The translations under genes were made by a program, and so were the position numbers. From Bacteroidetes bacterium GWC2_46_850 (lineage in GTDB: Bacteria > Bacteroidota > Bacteroidia > Bacteroidales > Dysgonomonadaceae): a stretch of 64,000 nt of DNA. Below the pieces are notes generated by a model, which saw only the letters and a list, made by a program, of their open reading frames with translations, ran no database searches and was not told the DNA's origin. Below are positions 36,420-47,286 of this stretch, one piece after another; position 1 is the stretch's first letter, and every line of letters starts with the position of its first letter. The DNA is taken from positions 1 through 64,000 of the forward strand of contig MENQ01000019.1 of NCBI GenBank assembly GCA_001768325.1, read 5' to 3'.

Positions 36420-37691
36420 TCAGAGATTCAGTTCTTTTTCTACTTTTTCCAGCTCTGCTGCTTTATCAACACCCATGCTGCTCAGATTATAATATACGTT
36501 GCGCAGTTTGAGCAATGCTGATTCAAGTTCATGTTTTTCAGCTTTGCGTGCTCTGAGTAATTCTGTATATTTCTCGAGTGAAGGCAGTGATTTCTGATAA
36601 AAATCAATGGTGATCTTATCATTGGCCACCTGCTGTTGTCTGTCGGACAGCATGGCTGTCTTTTCTTTCAGCTCCTGAGCCTGGAGAATATAGTTCACAG
36701 CGATCGCCTCGAGGGCTCTTTCGCAGTTGGGGTCCTGTGCCAACGCTTTGGTATATTCTGCTTCCGCGGCGGCAAAATCACCATTTTCTGCCAGTAATGC
36801 ACCTTTCACGCTGTTCAGGTCACAGGCATTGGCCGGATCGTTGTTGATGGCCTGATCCAGGTAATCCATTGCCTTCTGTGTATCTCCTTGACGGATAAAG
36901 ACATTGATCAGATTGGGAATGAAGTATTTACTACTTGGGAATCTTTCAGCTCCCAGATTCAATGTTTCGAGATATTTAACGGTATCTCCCAGGTTCATGT
37001 ATTCGCTGGCCATCAACTCGTAAATATCGCTCTCCTTGTAAGCACTGTTCTCAATGAAAGGCTCTTTAGCGGCTCGTTCCAGCATGCTCAATGCCCTATT
37101 ATGATCCTCTGCCTGAATGGCTGTGATGATGGCGTAATACTTGATGGTTTGAAAAGTGCTATCTATCACGAATGCGTCTTTCTGACCTTCAAACATGGGT
37201 AATGATGGGATATCCCAGTAAATCTGGAAGAAATCGGTTGCTTTTTTATAGTTTCGCTGCTCGTTGTAATAAACTCCGCCATTGATGTAGAAAGGATGAT
37301 TGGCACGGAGAATACCGGAAATATCTTTCCGGAATCGGTTCTTTACCTTGCCTTTGTCATCGGGAAGTTCTCCCAGTGAATCGGCCTTCAGATATGGCGC
37401 ATAAGAGTCGTAAAGACCGTCGTACATGTTTTTGTCGTTCGCCGGCTTGCCGAGCATGGCATTCGTTCTTTCGTTATCGAAAGCCTTGTTGCCAATGTCA
37501 CCCATTATCTTCCAAGTCTCCGCATCATTGGCTGTCTCGGCATGGGTTGATGCTTGCTTGACCAGCGTACGGGCCTCATTTAAATCATCACGCCCCAATG
37601 CTCTTTTGGCATCTTTTATTGCCGATTTCTGAGCAAGGATGCTCCCTGCAGAAAATACGGCAATCATAGTAAGGAATAAGATTTTTCTCAT
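36420..37691 (-). CDS. Exported TPR-repeat protein
   Basis: 423 residues with a cleavable signal peptide (MRKILFLTMIAVFSAGSILA-Q, no lipobox Cys). The mature part has about five TPR-like helical pairs, clearest in DTVKYLETLNLGAERFPSSK, IRQGDTQKAMDYLDQAINND and ENGDFAAAEAEYTKALAQDP, and ends in a long charged coiled coil (LRARKAEKHELESALLKLRN). Likely periplasmic scaffold; partners unknown. Similar TPR proteins lie beside gyrA in several Bacteroidales, by memory. It follows gyrA on the same strand after a 96-base gap. Confidence 0.82.
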   Translation of the reverse strand: MRKILFLTMIAVFSAGSILAQKSAIKDAKRALGRDDLNEARTLVKQASTHAETANDAETWKIMGDIGNKAFDNERTNAMLGKPANDKNMYDGLYDSYAPYLKADSLGELPDDKGKVKNRFRKDISGILRANHPFYINGGVYYNEQRNYKKATDFFQIYWDIPSLPMFEGQKDAFVIDSTFQTIKYYAIITAIQAEDHNRALSMLERAAKEPFIENSAYKESDIYELMASEYMNLGDTVKYLETLNLGAERFPSSKYFIPNLINVFIRQGDTQKAMDYLDQAINNDPANACDLNSVKGALLAENGDFAAAEAEYTKALAQDPNCERALEAIAVNYILQAQELKEKTAMLSDRQQQVANDKITIDFYQKSLPSLEKYTELLRARKAEKHELESALLKLRNVYYNLSSMGVDKAAELEKVEKELNL

Positions 37692-37787
37692 TTTACTTAT
37701 TGTTTTAATGTGATTGAATTGATATTATTTCAAATTTACTTGTTATTGACTTTGACTGATAGATTACAAAAAGTTTAAAATGGAAAT

Positions 37788-40328
37788 TTATTCCTCGCTG
37801 TCGGATTCATCATGTTTGTCACCGGCATCTTCAGATTCAGATGGAATCTCCTCATCCAACTCCTCCCTGTTAACTTTGCAAACTGAAGCGATCTCATCGT
37901 TTCTTTTTCCCAAATTGATGAGTCGTACCCCCTGTGTAGCCCGTCCCATGATGCGAATATCGGAAATATTCAGACGTATGGTAATACCTGATTTGTTAAT
38001 TATCATTAAATCATTGTCATCCGATACACTTTTGATAGCCACAAGCTTACCTGTCTTATCTGTAACATTCAGTGTTTTAACACCTTTACCTCCTCTCCGG
38101 GTAACGCGATAGACTGCTTCCCCATCCTCATCATCGAGCCGGGTCCTTTTACCGTAACCTTGTTCCGACACCACCATGATTGTATTTTCAGAACGCGGTT
38201 CCATACAAATCATACCAATCACGCAATCCTCGCCGTCTTCGTCAAGTGTCATCCCTCTCACACCGGTTGCAGTACGTCCCATCGGTCGCACATCTTCTTC
38301 ATGAAAGCGGATGGCACGTCCGTTTCGGTTTGCCATGATTACATGTTGATTCCCATCAGTCAATCGTACCGATATCACCTGATCCTCTTCCCGGATGGTA
38401 ATGGCATTCACCCCATTTTGTCTGGGTCTTGAGTACGCCTCGAGCTGGGTTTTTTTCACGACACCTTCTTTGGTACAGAAGAGCAGGTAGTGCGAATTGA
38501 TGTATTCCTGATCTGTAAGTGTATCTACCCGCACAAAGGCCGTAACGCTGTCGTCCGGATCAATATTCAGCAGGTTTTGGATAGCCCTGCCCTTGGAGTT
38601 TTTGGTTCCTTCCGGGATTTCGAAAACACGCAGCCAGTAACATTTACCTTTTTGGGTAAAGAAAAGCATGTAGTTGTGTGTGGTGGCCGGGTAAATGTAT
38701 TCCACAAAATCTTCTTCCCTGGTATCACTCCCTTTAGCCCCTACTCCCCCCCGGTTCTGGGTATGAAAGTCTGCCAGCGGAGTCCGCTTAATATAGCCCA
38801 GATGTGAAATGGTGATCACCATCTCGTCGTCGGCATAAAAATCTTCCGGGTTCATCTCCTCGGAAGAGAAAATGATCTCGGAGCGACGGGCGTCGCCATA
38901 CTTGTCGCGAATTTCAATCAGCTCATCCTTGATCACCTGCATGCGCAATCCCTCATCGTTCAAAATCGCATTCAAACGGGCTATCAGCTTCTGTATTTCG
39001 TCGTATTCGGCATGGAGTTTATCCTGCTCCAGTCCCGTCAGTTGTCTCAACCGCATCTCCACAATCGCACGTGACTGTATGTCGCTGAGCGCAAAACGTT
39101 CCATCAGGCGTTGAATGGCCTCCTGGGGCGTGGATGAACCGCGAATGATGGCGATCACCTCATCGATGTTGTCCGATGCGATGATCAGTCCTTCGAGGAT
39201 GTGAGCGCGTTCTTCTGCCTTACGCAATTCATAACGGGTACGCCGGGTCACCACATCGTGCCGGTGATCCACGAACAGCTGGATCATCCGTTTCAGGGTC
39301 AGCAGTTCGGGACGTCCCTTTACCAGCGCGATGTTATTCACGCTGAAAGAGGATTGCAATGCGGTAAGTTTATAGAGTTTGTTGAGCACGATGTTCGCGT
39401 TGCCATCGCGTTTGATATCCACCACGATGCGCATGCCATCGCGATCCGACTCATCGTTGACATTGGAAATACCTTCTATTTTTTTTTCATTTACCAGGTC
39501 TGCGATATATTTGATGAGTTCGGCCTTATTCACCAGATAGGGAATTTCGGAGATGATAATCTTGTCGTGTGTCTTTCCCGATTCAATCTCTGCTTTGCCA
39601 CGCATCACAATGCGTCCCCTGCCCGTTTCAAATGCCTCTTCAACCCCTTTATAACCGTAAATATAGGCACCGGTGGGAAAATCGGGAGCTTTGATATAAT
39701 GCATCAACCCTTGGGTGTCAATCTCGTTATCGTCGATATAAGCGATGATACCGTTCACACACTCTGTCAGATTGTGGGGTGCCATGTTGGTAGCCATACC
39801 GACCGCAATACCCGATGATCCATTCATCAGCAGGTTAGGAATGCGGGTGGGGAGCACAGTGGGCTCCTGCAGGGTATCGTCGAAATTCAATTGAAAATCG
39901 ACCGTCTCCTTGTCTATGTCCCGCAACATCTCTTCAGCGAGCCTGTTCAGCCTTGCCTCGGTATAACGCATGGCTGCGGGACTATCTCCATCCACACTCC
40001 CCATGTTTCCCTGGCCGTCGACCAGCGTGTAGCGCATGCTCCACTCCTGCGCCAGTCGCACCATCGCGCCATATACGGAGGAGTCGCCGTGTGGATGATA
40101 CTTACCCAATACTTCGCCGACGATTCTGGCCGATTTCTTGTGGGGTTTGTCGGGTGTGTTACCCAACTCCGACATACCAAATAAAATGCGGCGGTGCACC
40201 GGTTTAAAACCATCACGCACATCGGGCAGGGCGCGGGAAACGATCACAGACATCGAATAATCGATGTACGATGATTTCATTTCATCTTCGATATTAATCT
40301 TGATGATTCTGTCTTCCTGATCAATCAT
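37788..40328 (-). CDS. gyrA: DNA gyrase subunit A
   Basis: 846 residues. The breakage-reunion domain starts [20 protein letters not shown]; the active-site Tyr is in [15 protein letters not shown] near residue 122 and the quinolone-determining block is [13 protein letters not shown], with Ser at the position of E. coli Ser83 and Gly at that of Asp87. The C-terminal beta-pinwheel includes the gyrase box-like [24 protein letters not shown], which marks GyrA rather than ParC. An acidic tail ([20 protein letters not shown]) closes it. It acts with GyrB (not in the window) to supercoil DNA. Confidence 0.96.
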   Translation of the reverse strand: MIDQEDRIIKINIEDEMKSSYIDYSMSVIVSRALPDVRDGFKPVHRRILFGMSELGNTPDKPHKKSARIVGEVLGKYHPHGDSSVYGAMVRLAQEWSMRYTLVDGQGNMGSVDGDSPAAMRYTEARLNRLAEEMLRDIDKETVDFQLNFDDTLQEPTVLPTRIPNLLMNGSSGIAVGMATNMAPHNLTECVNGIIAYIDDNEIDTQGLMHYIKAPDFPTGAYIYGYKGVEEAFETGRGRIVMRGKAEIESGKTHDKIIISEIPYLVNKAELIKYIADLVNEKKIEGISNVNDESDRDGMRIVVDIKRDGNANIVLNKLYKLTALQSSFSVNNIALVKGRPELLTLKRMIQLFVDHRHDVVTRRTRYELRKAEERAHILEGLIIASDNIDEVIAIIRGSSTPQEAIQRLMERFALSDIQSRAIVEMRLRQLTGLEQDKLHAEYDEIQKLIARLNAILNDEGLRMQVIKDELIEIRDKYGDARRSEIIFSSEEMNPEDFYADDEMVITISHLGYIKRTPLADFHTQNRGGVGAKGSDTREEDFVEYIYPATTHNYMLFFTQKGKCYWLRVFEIPEGTKNSKGRAIQNLLNIDPDDSVTAFVRVDTLTDQEYINSHYLLFCTKEGVVKKTQLEAYSRPRQNGVNAITIREEDQVISVRLTDGNQHVIMANRNGRAIRFHEEDVRPMGRTATGVRGMTLDEDGEDCVIGMICMEPRSENTIMVVSEQGYGKRTRLDDEDGEAVYRVTRRGGKGVKTLNVTDKTGKLVAIKSVSDDNDLMIINKSGITIRLNISDIRIMGRATQGVRLINLGKRNDEIASVCKVNREELDEEIPSESEDAGDKHDESDSEE

Positions 40329-40445
40329 ATTAAAATGTGATTATTCTCTTCAATAATTTTATATATGTAGCTCATTATCAGGTAAATAATTATTTTCAAA
40401 TTTTCACCTTTTCACTACACTAAGATACTGCTTTTCTTTGAATTT

Positions 40446-40480
40446 AACAAAAAAACAGAGAGACAATTGCTCTCTGTTTT
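40446..40480 (-). terminator. Terminator of secA
   Basis: AAAACAGAGAG and CTCTCTGTTTT pair perfectly over seven bases; on the minus strand a TTTTTTTGTT tract follows. Confidence 0.85.
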
Positions 40481-40488
40481 AATCTTTT

Positions 40489-43400
40489 TTATGTGGTTGA
40501 TTGTCCGTGACAATTTTTGTATTTTTTCCCGCTCCCACAAGGACAGGGATCGTTGCGTCCCACCTTTTTTTCCACGCGGATCGGTTCCAGTTTCTGTGGT
40601 TGTCGCGGCGGTTGTGCTCCGTTGTTCTCTCCCCTTCCCGGCGAGAGACCTTCGGTATCATCTTTTTGAGTACGGTAACGACTGTAATCTGTCTTTTGCT
40701 CCGGCGCAGCCTGACGCACGCCTGCAGGATCCTGTACCGGTATCTGGCCTCTCATGAGAATAGAAACAGCTTTTGAATTCACATCATTGATCATTTCCCG
40801 GAAAAGATTGAACGACTCCAGCTTGTAGATGAGCAACGGATCTTTCTGCTCATAGCTGGCATTCTGTACGGATTGCCGCAATTCATCCATTTCACGCAGG
40901 TGCTCTTTCCAGTCCTCGTCAATGGTGTGCAGCAGGATCGATTTTTCAAAAGCTTTCACCAACGCCCTGGAATTTGTCTCATAGGCTTCCTTCAGGTTGC
41001 AGGCAATGTTATAAACTCTTTTCCCGTCGGTAATGGGAATGAGAATATTTTCATACATGGCTCCCTGGTTTTCATAAACCTGCTTAATGACCGGTTGGGC
41101 AATTTCCGCCAATCGTTCCGTCTTTCGTTTAAATGTTTCAAACGCTTTTTCCGTGACAGCTTCCACTTGTTCCTGCTGTTTGAGCCCTTTCATATCCGTC
41201 TCTTTGAAAGGAACTTCAAGCGCCATCACACGCAGCAGATCAAGTTTCATGTTCCCGTAATCATCTTCATTCAATTCCACAATGTTGCGGGCAGTTTCCG
41301 TGATCATACCGGCTACATCATTGTCTATTCGTTCCCCCATCAGCGCGTGGCGACGTCGTTTATAGATCACTTCCCGCTGTGAGTTCATCACGTCATCATA
41401 CTCCAGCAACCTTTTTCGAATACCGAAGTTGTTTTCTTCCACCTTTTTCTGTGCACGTTCCACTGACTTGCTCAACATACTGTGCTCCAAAACATCACCC
41501 TCCTTGAATCCCATCCGATCCATCAACCCGGCAATGCGTTCGGTGGCAAAGAGACGCATCAGGTCGTCCTCCAGTGAGACAAAAAAGACCGATGAGCCCG
41601 GATCGCCCTGGCGTCCTGCACGTCCGCGTAGCTGCCTGTCCACACGACGCGACTCGTGCCGTTCCGTGCCAATAATGGCCAAACCGCCAGCGGACTTTAC
41701 TTCGGGCGATAGCTTGATGTCGGTACCGCGACCTGCCATGTTGGTGGCAATGGTCACCACGCCGCTTTGCCCCGCGTTGGCCACAATTTCTGCTTCACGC
41801 TGGTGAAGCTTGGCATTCAGCACATTGTGCTTTATTTTTCGCAGTGCAAGCATGCGGCTCAGCAACTCGGATATTTCCACGGATGTGGTGCCCACCAGCA
41901 CCGGGCGACCGGCATGGATGAGTTTTTCTATCTCTTCGATGACTGCGGTATATTTCTCACGCTTCGTTTTATAAATACGGTCGTTCTGGTCGTCGCGGAC
42001 AATCGGCTTGTTGGTCGGTATCACCACCACATCCAGCTTGTAGATATCCCAGAATTCACCCGCTTCGGTTTCGGCAGTACCGGTCATACCGGCCAGCTTG
42101 TCGTACATTCGGAAAAAGTTCTGCAGGGTAATGGTGGCAAATGTCTGCGTGGCAGCCTCCACCTTTACCCGCTCTTTTGCTTCGATGGCTTGATGCAGGC
42201 CGTCGGAGTAACGGCGACCTTCCATCACACGGCCGGTTTGTTCGTCTACGATCTTCACCTTGTTGTCGATCACCACATACTCGTCGTCCTTGTCAAAAAG
42301 AGTATATGCTTTCAACAGCTGGTTGACAGTATGCACCCGCTCCGACTTGATGGCGTAATTCTGCAGCAGTTCATCTTTTTTTACTGCTTTCTCTTCATCG
42401 GTGCCGGTCGAATGTTCCAGTTCCGACAACTGGGAAGCGATATCGGGCAGAATAAAGAACTGGGGGTCGTCCGATTTACCGGTTAGCATATCGATTCCCT
42501 TATCGGTCAGTTCGATGCTATGCTGTTTTTCGTCGATCACAAAATAGAGCGGATCGGTAGCTATGTGCATATTGCGCATCTGCTCCTGCATGTAAAACGC
42601 TTCGGTCTTAAGCATGGCGGCCCTTACACCCTGCTCACTGAGAAACTTGATCAGTGGCTGATATTTAGGCATCCCTTTGTAAGAGCGGAAAAGCAGCAGG
42701 GCTCCTTCTTCCTGTTCTTTCGGATCGGAGGAAGCCATCTTGGATTTTGCTTCAGCCAGCAGGCGCGTCGTAAAGTCACGCTGGGCCTTCACGATTACCT
42801 CCACGCGGGGACGGAAGAGATCAAAAAGCTGGTCGTCACCCTTGGGTACCGGCCCGGAGATAATCAACGGGGTACGTGCATCGTCAATCAGCACGGAATC
42901 CACCTCATCCACGATGGCATAATTGTGTTTTCGCTGCACCAGATCTTTGGGTGAGACAGCCATGTTGTCGCGCAGGTAATCGAAACCAAACTCGTTGTTG
43001 GTACCAAAGGTGATATCCGCTTCGTAAGCTTTGCGACGGGCATCGGAGTTGGGTTCATGCTTGTCGATGCAATCAACCGAGAGACCGTGAAACATATACA
43101 TCGGTCCCATCCACTCAGAGTCACGCTTCGACAGGTAATCGTTCACCGTCACCACATGTACACCCTGGTGTGTGAGGGCGTTCAGGAAAACCGGTAGCGT
43201 GGCAACAAGCGTCTTTCCTTCACCCGTGGCCATTTCGGCTATCTTTCCCTGATGCAGCACCACGCCGCCGAAGAGTTGTACGTCGTAGTGGATCATATCC
43301 CAGGTGATCTCGTTGCCGCCTGCCACCCAATGGTTCAGGTACACAGCTTTCTCTCCTTCGATGCGGACAAAATCGTGCGAGGCGGCCAGGTCGCGGTCGA

Positions 43401-43800
43401 AATCGGTTGCGGTGACCACGATCTCCTTGTTTTGAGTAAAGCGGCGTGCCGTTTCTTTCATGATGGAGAAAGCATCCGGCAGTATTTCATTCAGTGCCTT
43501 CTCATACTTTTCGGTGATATCTTTCTCCAGCTTGTCGATCTGATTCCAGACGGCTTCACGCTCATCCAGGTCGATCTCTTCCATGCCGGCTTTCAGCTTC
43601 TCAATTTCCGCCCTTTCCGTTGTTACCTGCTCCCGGATATAATTCTCCAGTTCTTTGGTCCTTTCTCGAAGACCGTCGTTTGAGAGCTGCTCAATGGTAG
43701 CGTAAGCTTCCCTGACCCGCTTTACAACCGGATTTATTTCGTTCAGGTCACGTTGAGCCTTGTTACCGAATATTTTTGAAATGATGTCGTTAAATCCCAT
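40489..43800 (-). CDS. secA: Preprotein translocase ATPase SecA
   Basis: 1103 residues from the ATG at 43800 ([19 protein letters not shown]); an ATG 45 bases upstream is possible but non-homologous. Walker A is [14 protein letters not shown], Walker B in [19 protein letters not shown], and the helicase motifs [12 protein letters not shown] and [16 protein letters not shown] lie in the second nucleotide-binding fold. The protein is longer than E. coli SecA (901) through insertions usual in this phylum. It ends in a zinc-binding [14 protein letters not shown] tail. It drives secretion through SecYEG at the inner membrane. Confidence 0.97.
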   Translation of the reverse strand: MGFNDIISKIFGNKAQRDLNEINPVVKRVREAYATIEQLSNDGLRERTKELENYIREQVTTERAEIEKLKAGMEEIDLDEREAVWNQIDKLEKDITEKYEKALNEILPDAFSIMKETARRFTQNKEIVVTATDFDRDLAASHDFVRIEGEKAVYLNHWVAGGNEITWDMIHYDVQLFGGVVLHQGKIAEMATGEGKTLVATLPVFLNALTHQGVHVVTVNDYLSKRDSEWMGPMYMFHGLSVDCIDKHEPNSDARRKAYEADITFGTNNEFGFDYLRDNMAVSPKDLVQRKHNYAIVDEVDSVLIDDARTPLIISGPVPKGDDQLFDLFRPRVEVIVKAQRDFTTRLLAEAKSKMASSDPKEQEEGALLLFRSYKGMPKYQPLIKFLSEQGVRAAMLKTEAFYMQEQMRNMHIATDPLYFVIDEKQHSIELTDKGIDMLTGKSDDPQFFILPDIASQLSELEHSTGTDEEKAVKKDELLQNYAIKSERVHTVNQLLKAYTLFDKDDEYVVIDNKVKIVDEQTGRVMEGRRYSDGLHQAIEAKERVKVEAATQTFATITLQNFFRMYDKLAGMTGTAETEAGEFWDIYKLDVVVIPTNKPIVRDDQNDRIYKTKREKYTAVIEEIEKLIHAGRPVLVGTTSVEISELLSRMLALRKIKHNVLNAKLHQREAEIVANAGQSGVVTIATNMAGRGTDIKLSPEVKSAGGLAIIGTERHESRRVDRQLRGRAGRQGDPGSSVFFVSLEDDLMRLFATERIAGLMDRMGFKEGDVLEHSMLSKSVERAQKKVEENNFGIRKRLLEYDDVMNSQREVIYKRRRHALMGERIDNDVAGMITETARNIVELNEDDYGNMKLDLLRVMALEVPFKETDMKGLKQQEQVEAVTEKAFETFKRKTERLAEIAQPVIKQVYENQGAMYENILIPITDGKRVYNIACNLKEAYETNSRALVKAFEKSILLHTIDEDWKEHLREMDELRQSVQNASYEQKDPLLIYKLESFNLFREMINDVNSKAVSILMRGQIPVQDPAGVRQAAPEQKTDYSRYRTQKDDTEGLSPGRGENNGAQPPRQPQKLEPIRVEKKVGRNDPCPCGSGKKYKNCHGQSTT

Positions 43801-43886
43801 ATTCTGTTGTGTATGTTGTCTTTTTTTATTGCGGAAAGCATCCATTGCATCCGCTGTTGAATGATCTCAGTTTTGATTTTTCACTG

Positions 43887-45470
43887 TTAAAACAGTTCCT
43901 TCAGAATTTCTCCGCGGGCAGCATTGGGAGCCCTGATGCGCAGACGGTAAGCTACGCTGGGAGCTATCTCTGTGGCATCGATGGTTCGTTCAATCTTTTC
44001 GGGTTTGATGTCGCTGCCGAAGAAGATCACCGGAGAGACAACGGCATTGTGGCGTATCCGGGGTGTATCAGACGATTGCGGCTTGATCACCCGCCAGCCC
44101 GGCTGTAATTCCAGGAACAGGTCACCCGATATACCTTTATAATAGCCATTCCGGTAAAACTGTACATTTTCGTTGTATGCACCGTGCAGCATCTGATGCG
44201 AGGTGATCACATCCTGTATACCAGCGGACTGTACGAGGAACTCTGCGGCTTTTTGTTGAAATTCTGCCAGATCAATTTTCTTGTCTTCGAGCAGCTTCCT
44301 GTCAAAAAAGATTTGTTGATCGTAATATTTTTTGATCCATTGCTCCCTGCCATAGAGTGCCATCAGGTACATGTTGAGTAGTGCCTGGCTTCGCTCGGGA
44401 TAAAAGTCGCCGCCCGCTGTGACCATGCCATCGGGAAGAAGTTCCTGTTCGACAAAGTAGCCGGTGGAAACCACAAAGATCAACGCATTCCTGATTCCTA
44501 CTGTCGCCTCAATGGCATCCAGCAATCTACCCAGTTCCTGATCGAGACGATGATAGGTATCCTGGATCTCCACGGAGTAGTTCTGATCAAGTGCTTTCTC
44601 AAAGTTTCCCGCATAGAAAGTGAGTGCAAGGTAGTCGGGATTCATCCTTTTTCCAAGTGTGCCTGACTCCAGCATCCTGATGGCCATATCGTTCACCTCC
44701 TTGTTTACGTAGGGAGACTGCTTGAACAAACGAATATTGTCTTTCTTGTTCTGTCCCAGGAAGTGCTGAAAGCTATACCGGTTTGTGGTATATGGAAAAG
44801 CATTGTATCTTGATATGTCAACGGCCGGACGCCAGGTGATGCTGGCTATGGCATTCGAAAGTGACTGTGCACTGCGGTTATACTGATCCACAATCAGCTG
44901 TTTGTTGCGGTAGAAGGTAGTGGTGGCCCATTTACCGGTCATATCCTCAATCCAGTAGGCACCACCGGCGGCATGCCCTCCGGAGGCAAGAGCCTGTGAA
45001 GCGTCGGGTGCAAAAGCATAAATATCCGATTGTCCCCCGGATGCAATCTTCAGTTCATCGGCAATGGTGGAAACCCTGATCGGGAGGGGAGATCTCTTGT
45101 CGGCCGTGAAATTGCCCAGGTAATTGTCATCAAAAAAGGAAGATTCTTCCCTGTTCAGGTTTACCATGTACCTGTTTTCGGCCGTGATACCATGGTAGGA
45201 CGGATTAGCACCGGTAAAAATGGTGGTGATGGCGGAGGCTTTGTCCGGTTTGGGGAAATCATAGGATACGTTACTGTACACCAATCCACTGGATAGCAGA
45301 CGATTGAAACCTTTCTGTCCGAAAGTTTGTTTGAACATCTCCAGATAATCACCCCGAAACTGGTCGATGGTGATTGCCACGACCAACTTGGGTACCTCCG
45401 GTGTGGCATGTTGTGCAGTAAGCGTGGCGACCGAAAAGAGAGCCACCAAAGAAGATAATATCCTGATCAT
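43887..45470 (-). CDS. Exported alkaline-phosphatase-superfamily protein with degenerate active site
   Basis: 527 residues with a signal peptide (IRILSSLVALFSVATLTA-Q). The fold is that of PafA/nucleotide-pyrophosphatase proteins: KLVVAITIDQFRGDYL near residue 28, the IFTGANPSYHGI stretch, a C-terminal SGDLFLELQPGW and PVIFFG. The first metal aspartate (D36) is kept. But where the family has the nucleophile Thr/Ser followed by PGHA, this protein reads PKPDKASAITTIF; where the family has the metal pair in a DHG motif it reads VVSTGYF; and the late HGSP-type histidine site reads RHNAVVSP. It is thus probably inactive as a phosphatase, unless other residues substitute. It follows the DUF4105 gene by 27 bases and precedes secA. 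Confidence 0.8.
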   Translation of the reverse strand: MIRILSSLVALFSVATLTAQHATPEVPKLVVAITIDQFRGDYLEMFKQTFGQKGFNRLLSSGLVYSNVSYDFPKPDKASAITTIFTGANPSYHGITAENRYMVNLNREESSFFDDNYLGNFTADKRSPLPIRVSTIADELKIASGGQSDIYAFAPDASQALASGGHAAGGAYWIEDMTGKWATTTFYRNKQLIVDQYNRSAQSLSNAIASITWRPAVDISRYNAFPYTTNRYSFQHFLGQNKKDNIRLFKQSPYVNKEVNDMAIRMLESGTLGKRMNPDYLALTFYAGNFEKALDQNYSVEIQDTYHRLDQELGRLLDAIEATVGIRNALIFVVSTGYFVEQELLPDGMVTAGGDFYPERSQALLNMYLMALYGREQWIKKYYDQQIFFDRKLLEDKKIDLAEFQQKAAEFLVQSAGIQDVITSHQMLHGAYNENVQFYRNGYYKGISGDLFLELQPGWRVIKPQSSDTPRIRHNAVVSPVIFFGSDIKPEKIERTIDATEIAPSVAYRLRIRAPNAARGEILKELF

Positions 45471-45497
45471 TATAATAAATACCTGTCGTTTACCGAT

Positions 45498-46754
45498 TCA
45501 TTGACCCCATCCCGCCTTGAGATACCTGCTCGATCTGAATCGCTTGTCTTTACGTCTTTTTTTTCTCCATACAACCAGATTTGTACCCGATCTAAGCCAG
45601 AAAATCATTGAGAACGGGATCGTAGCTGCCGGCATTGTTTGTGGTATCAACCACCACAATAACAGAAAAAGCGTTAAGAGTGCAAAGTTAATGAAATGGT
45701 AGAAATAAACGATGTTCTTTGCCGAATTTGCCCAAAATAATAAGGCAGCAATCAATGAGAAAAGGTTTAGCCAGACAAAATTCCAGTTGGGTATCATGGC
45801 GGGATGTTCGGAAAAGAACATCAGAAAAAAGAGAACAATGCCTCCCAATCCGGCTACCCCAAAAAGGATTGTATCATACAACAGGATAAACTTCGTTGTG
45901 TTGAGTTTGATTAGCTGAAAAAGGCTGATCAAAAAAGTCAACACCAACAGGATGATGGCAGTGATAAAGGGTGTGAACGGCGTTGCCGCTTTCGGGTGGT
46001 TTCTTTCAACATCGCGTTCCAACACAACATGTCGGTTCTTCACCAGCGAGTAACGCAATGTATCATTTTCCTGAATGATGGCACCATCGAATGAATCCAT
46101 CAGATAACGGGGAATAAACATCTTCTCCAGCACGTCGATCGTCCGGTCCGCTTCGCTGCCGATGACCAGGTCGATACCAAACAGCAACCACGGGTAATCT
46201 TTCACACATTCATGTACCAGGTCTCGGTATGTTTGTTCGCCCAAAGTGGGCGTGTAAAGGATTTTGTTCTTATTCTGATTCTCGACCATGTCACGGGGAC
46301 GGGTGGCGCAGTTATCGTAAAAAAAATTGTACCGGTATTCCCGGTTCTCCGGCAATGCATTGAGGGTGAGTGACTCGTAAAGCTGTTGTTTTTTTTCGGG
46401 AGAGAGGTTTAATTCCTGCATAATTACCTCTTGCCCCTTATAACCATATTCAGATAGAAAATCCTCAAAAGAGGTCACTCCCAGGATATAATCAGTCTCT
46501 CCCTTAACAAAGTGGTAGATGAAGTTGGGTTGTGAAGAATCGAAGAAACCATAGTTGAAGACAGCATTCACACCTGTTGAATCGTCCTGCACAAGAATGG
46601 CGGTATGGCCGAACAGTGCATATACGGCTCCGTGCCAGGGAGAGGCGGTAAGCAGACTTATTTTGGCGTTATCGTTCAATTGCACCTGGGCAGGTGCCTG
46701 AGGAACAAAAAGTAAAAGCAGCAGAAGCAGCGCTGCCGGAATTAGTCGTTTCAT
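45498..46754 (-). CDS. DUF4105 membrane protein related to lipoprotein N-acyltransferase Lnb
   Basis: 418 residues: signal peptide (ALLLLLLLFVPQAPA), a periplasmic domain (about 25-270) and then four to five membrane helices with a basic cytosolic tail (KKRRKDKRFRSSRY). The periplasmic part has the DUF4105 motifs ASPWHGAVYALFGHTAIL, with the conserved His, and FFYDNCATRPRDMVE, with the conserved Cys. The DUF4105 fold is shared with Lnb, which moves an acyl chain within lipoproteins. This suggests a His/Cys acyltransferase that N-acylates lipoproteins. That activity is inference here. It is on the same strand as the phosphatase-fold gene, 27 bases upstream. Confidence 0.82.
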   Translation of the reverse strand: MKRLIPAALLLLLLLFVPQAPAQVQLNDNAKISLLTASPWHGAVYALFGHTAILVQDDSTGVNAVFNYGFFDSSQPNFIYHFVKGETDYILGVTSFEDFLSEYGYKGQEVIMQELNLSPEKKQQLYESLTLNALPENREYRYNFFYDNCATRPRDMVENQNKNKILYTPTLGEQTYRDLVHECVKDYPWLLFGIDLVIGSEADRTIDVLEKMFIPRYLMDSFDGAIIQENDTLRYSLVKNRHVVLERDVERNHPKAATPFTPFITAIILLVLTFLISLFQLIKLNTTKFILLYDTILFGVAGLGGIVLFFLMFFSEHPAMIPNWNFVWLNLFSLIAALLFWANSAKNIVYFYHFINFALLTLFLLLWWLIPQTMPAATIPFSMIFWLRSGTNLVVWRKKRRKDKRFRSSRYLKAGWGQ

Positions 46755-46836
46755 TGGGTCTCATTTATCAATTGCGAAAGAACCATCGAGTGACAAAAAT
46801 AGACAAAATTCCGCGAACTTCATGCGTATACAACAG

Positions 46837-46866
46837 AAAAACGGCGATCTGCCATGACCGCCGTTC
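46837..46866 (-). terminator. Terminator of rpmE2
   Basis: On the minus strand ACGGCG pairs with CGCCGT around a 12-base loop and runs into TTTTTCTG. Confidence 0.7.
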
Positions 46867-46888
46867 ACACAACACCCTTTTTGGGGAG

Positions 46889-47146
46889 TTATTTTTTCTT
46901 ATTTCTATTACCGTAGCGGTTCATAAACTTGTCGACACGTCCGGCTGTATCCACCAGTTTTTGTTTTCCGGTGTAGAAAGGATGGGATGCACTCGTGATT
47001 TCAAGCTTCACCAACGGGTAAGTAACACCGTCGATTTCAATTGTATCCTTGGCATTGATTGTAGAACGTGAGATAAAAATCTCTTCGTTCGACATATCTT
47101 TGAAAACAACCGGGCGGTAATTGTTGGGATGAATTTCTTTCTTCAT
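46889..47146 (-). CDS. rpmE2: 50S ribosomal protein L31, type B (C-minus)
   Basis: 85 residues from the ATG at 47146 ([19 protein letters not shown]). An open frame of 40 codons extends upstream but is unlike L31. It has [34 protein letters not shown] and [15 protein letters not shown], typical of type B L31. No cysteine is present, so this is the zinc-free form often induced in zinc shortage; whether it is the only L31 here is unknown. A TATCTTTG promoter lies 36 bases upstream and a terminator follows. No obvious Zur box is visible. Confidence 0.95.
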   Translation of the reverse strand: MKKEIHPNNYRPVVFKDMSNEEIFISRSTINAKDTIEIDGVTYPLVKLEITSASHPFYTGKQKLVDTAGRVDKFMNRYGNRNKKK

Positions 47147-47181
47147 ATCTTTTATTTTTTTTCGTCTCAATTTTCGGTTGG

Positions 47182-47189
47182 CAAAGATA
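47182..47189 (-). promoter_or_regulatory. -7 element for rpmE2
   Basis: TATCTTTG on the minus strand, 36 bases upstream of the rpmE2 ATG. Confidence 0.55.
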
Positions 47190-47286
47190 GTACAATCCTT
47201 CATAATAAAAAAATAAATGGGTTTCTTTTTTATTTTGTCGGGATTATTTGTTAATTTGCGTTTCAATTTGCATCAATGAGTTCAAC

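Noticed and set aside
38000-38120. Possible parC instead of gyrA for the 37.8-40.3 kb gene
   Set aside because: The C-terminal domain carries a gyrase-box-like block and an acidic tail, and the SSVYGAM region is GyrA-like for this phylum.
39201-39818. 205-codon frame opposite gyrA, and similar long frames opposite secA, lepA and the biotin carboxylase
   Set aside because: They mirror highly conserved genes and show no domain, signal peptide or start context of their own.
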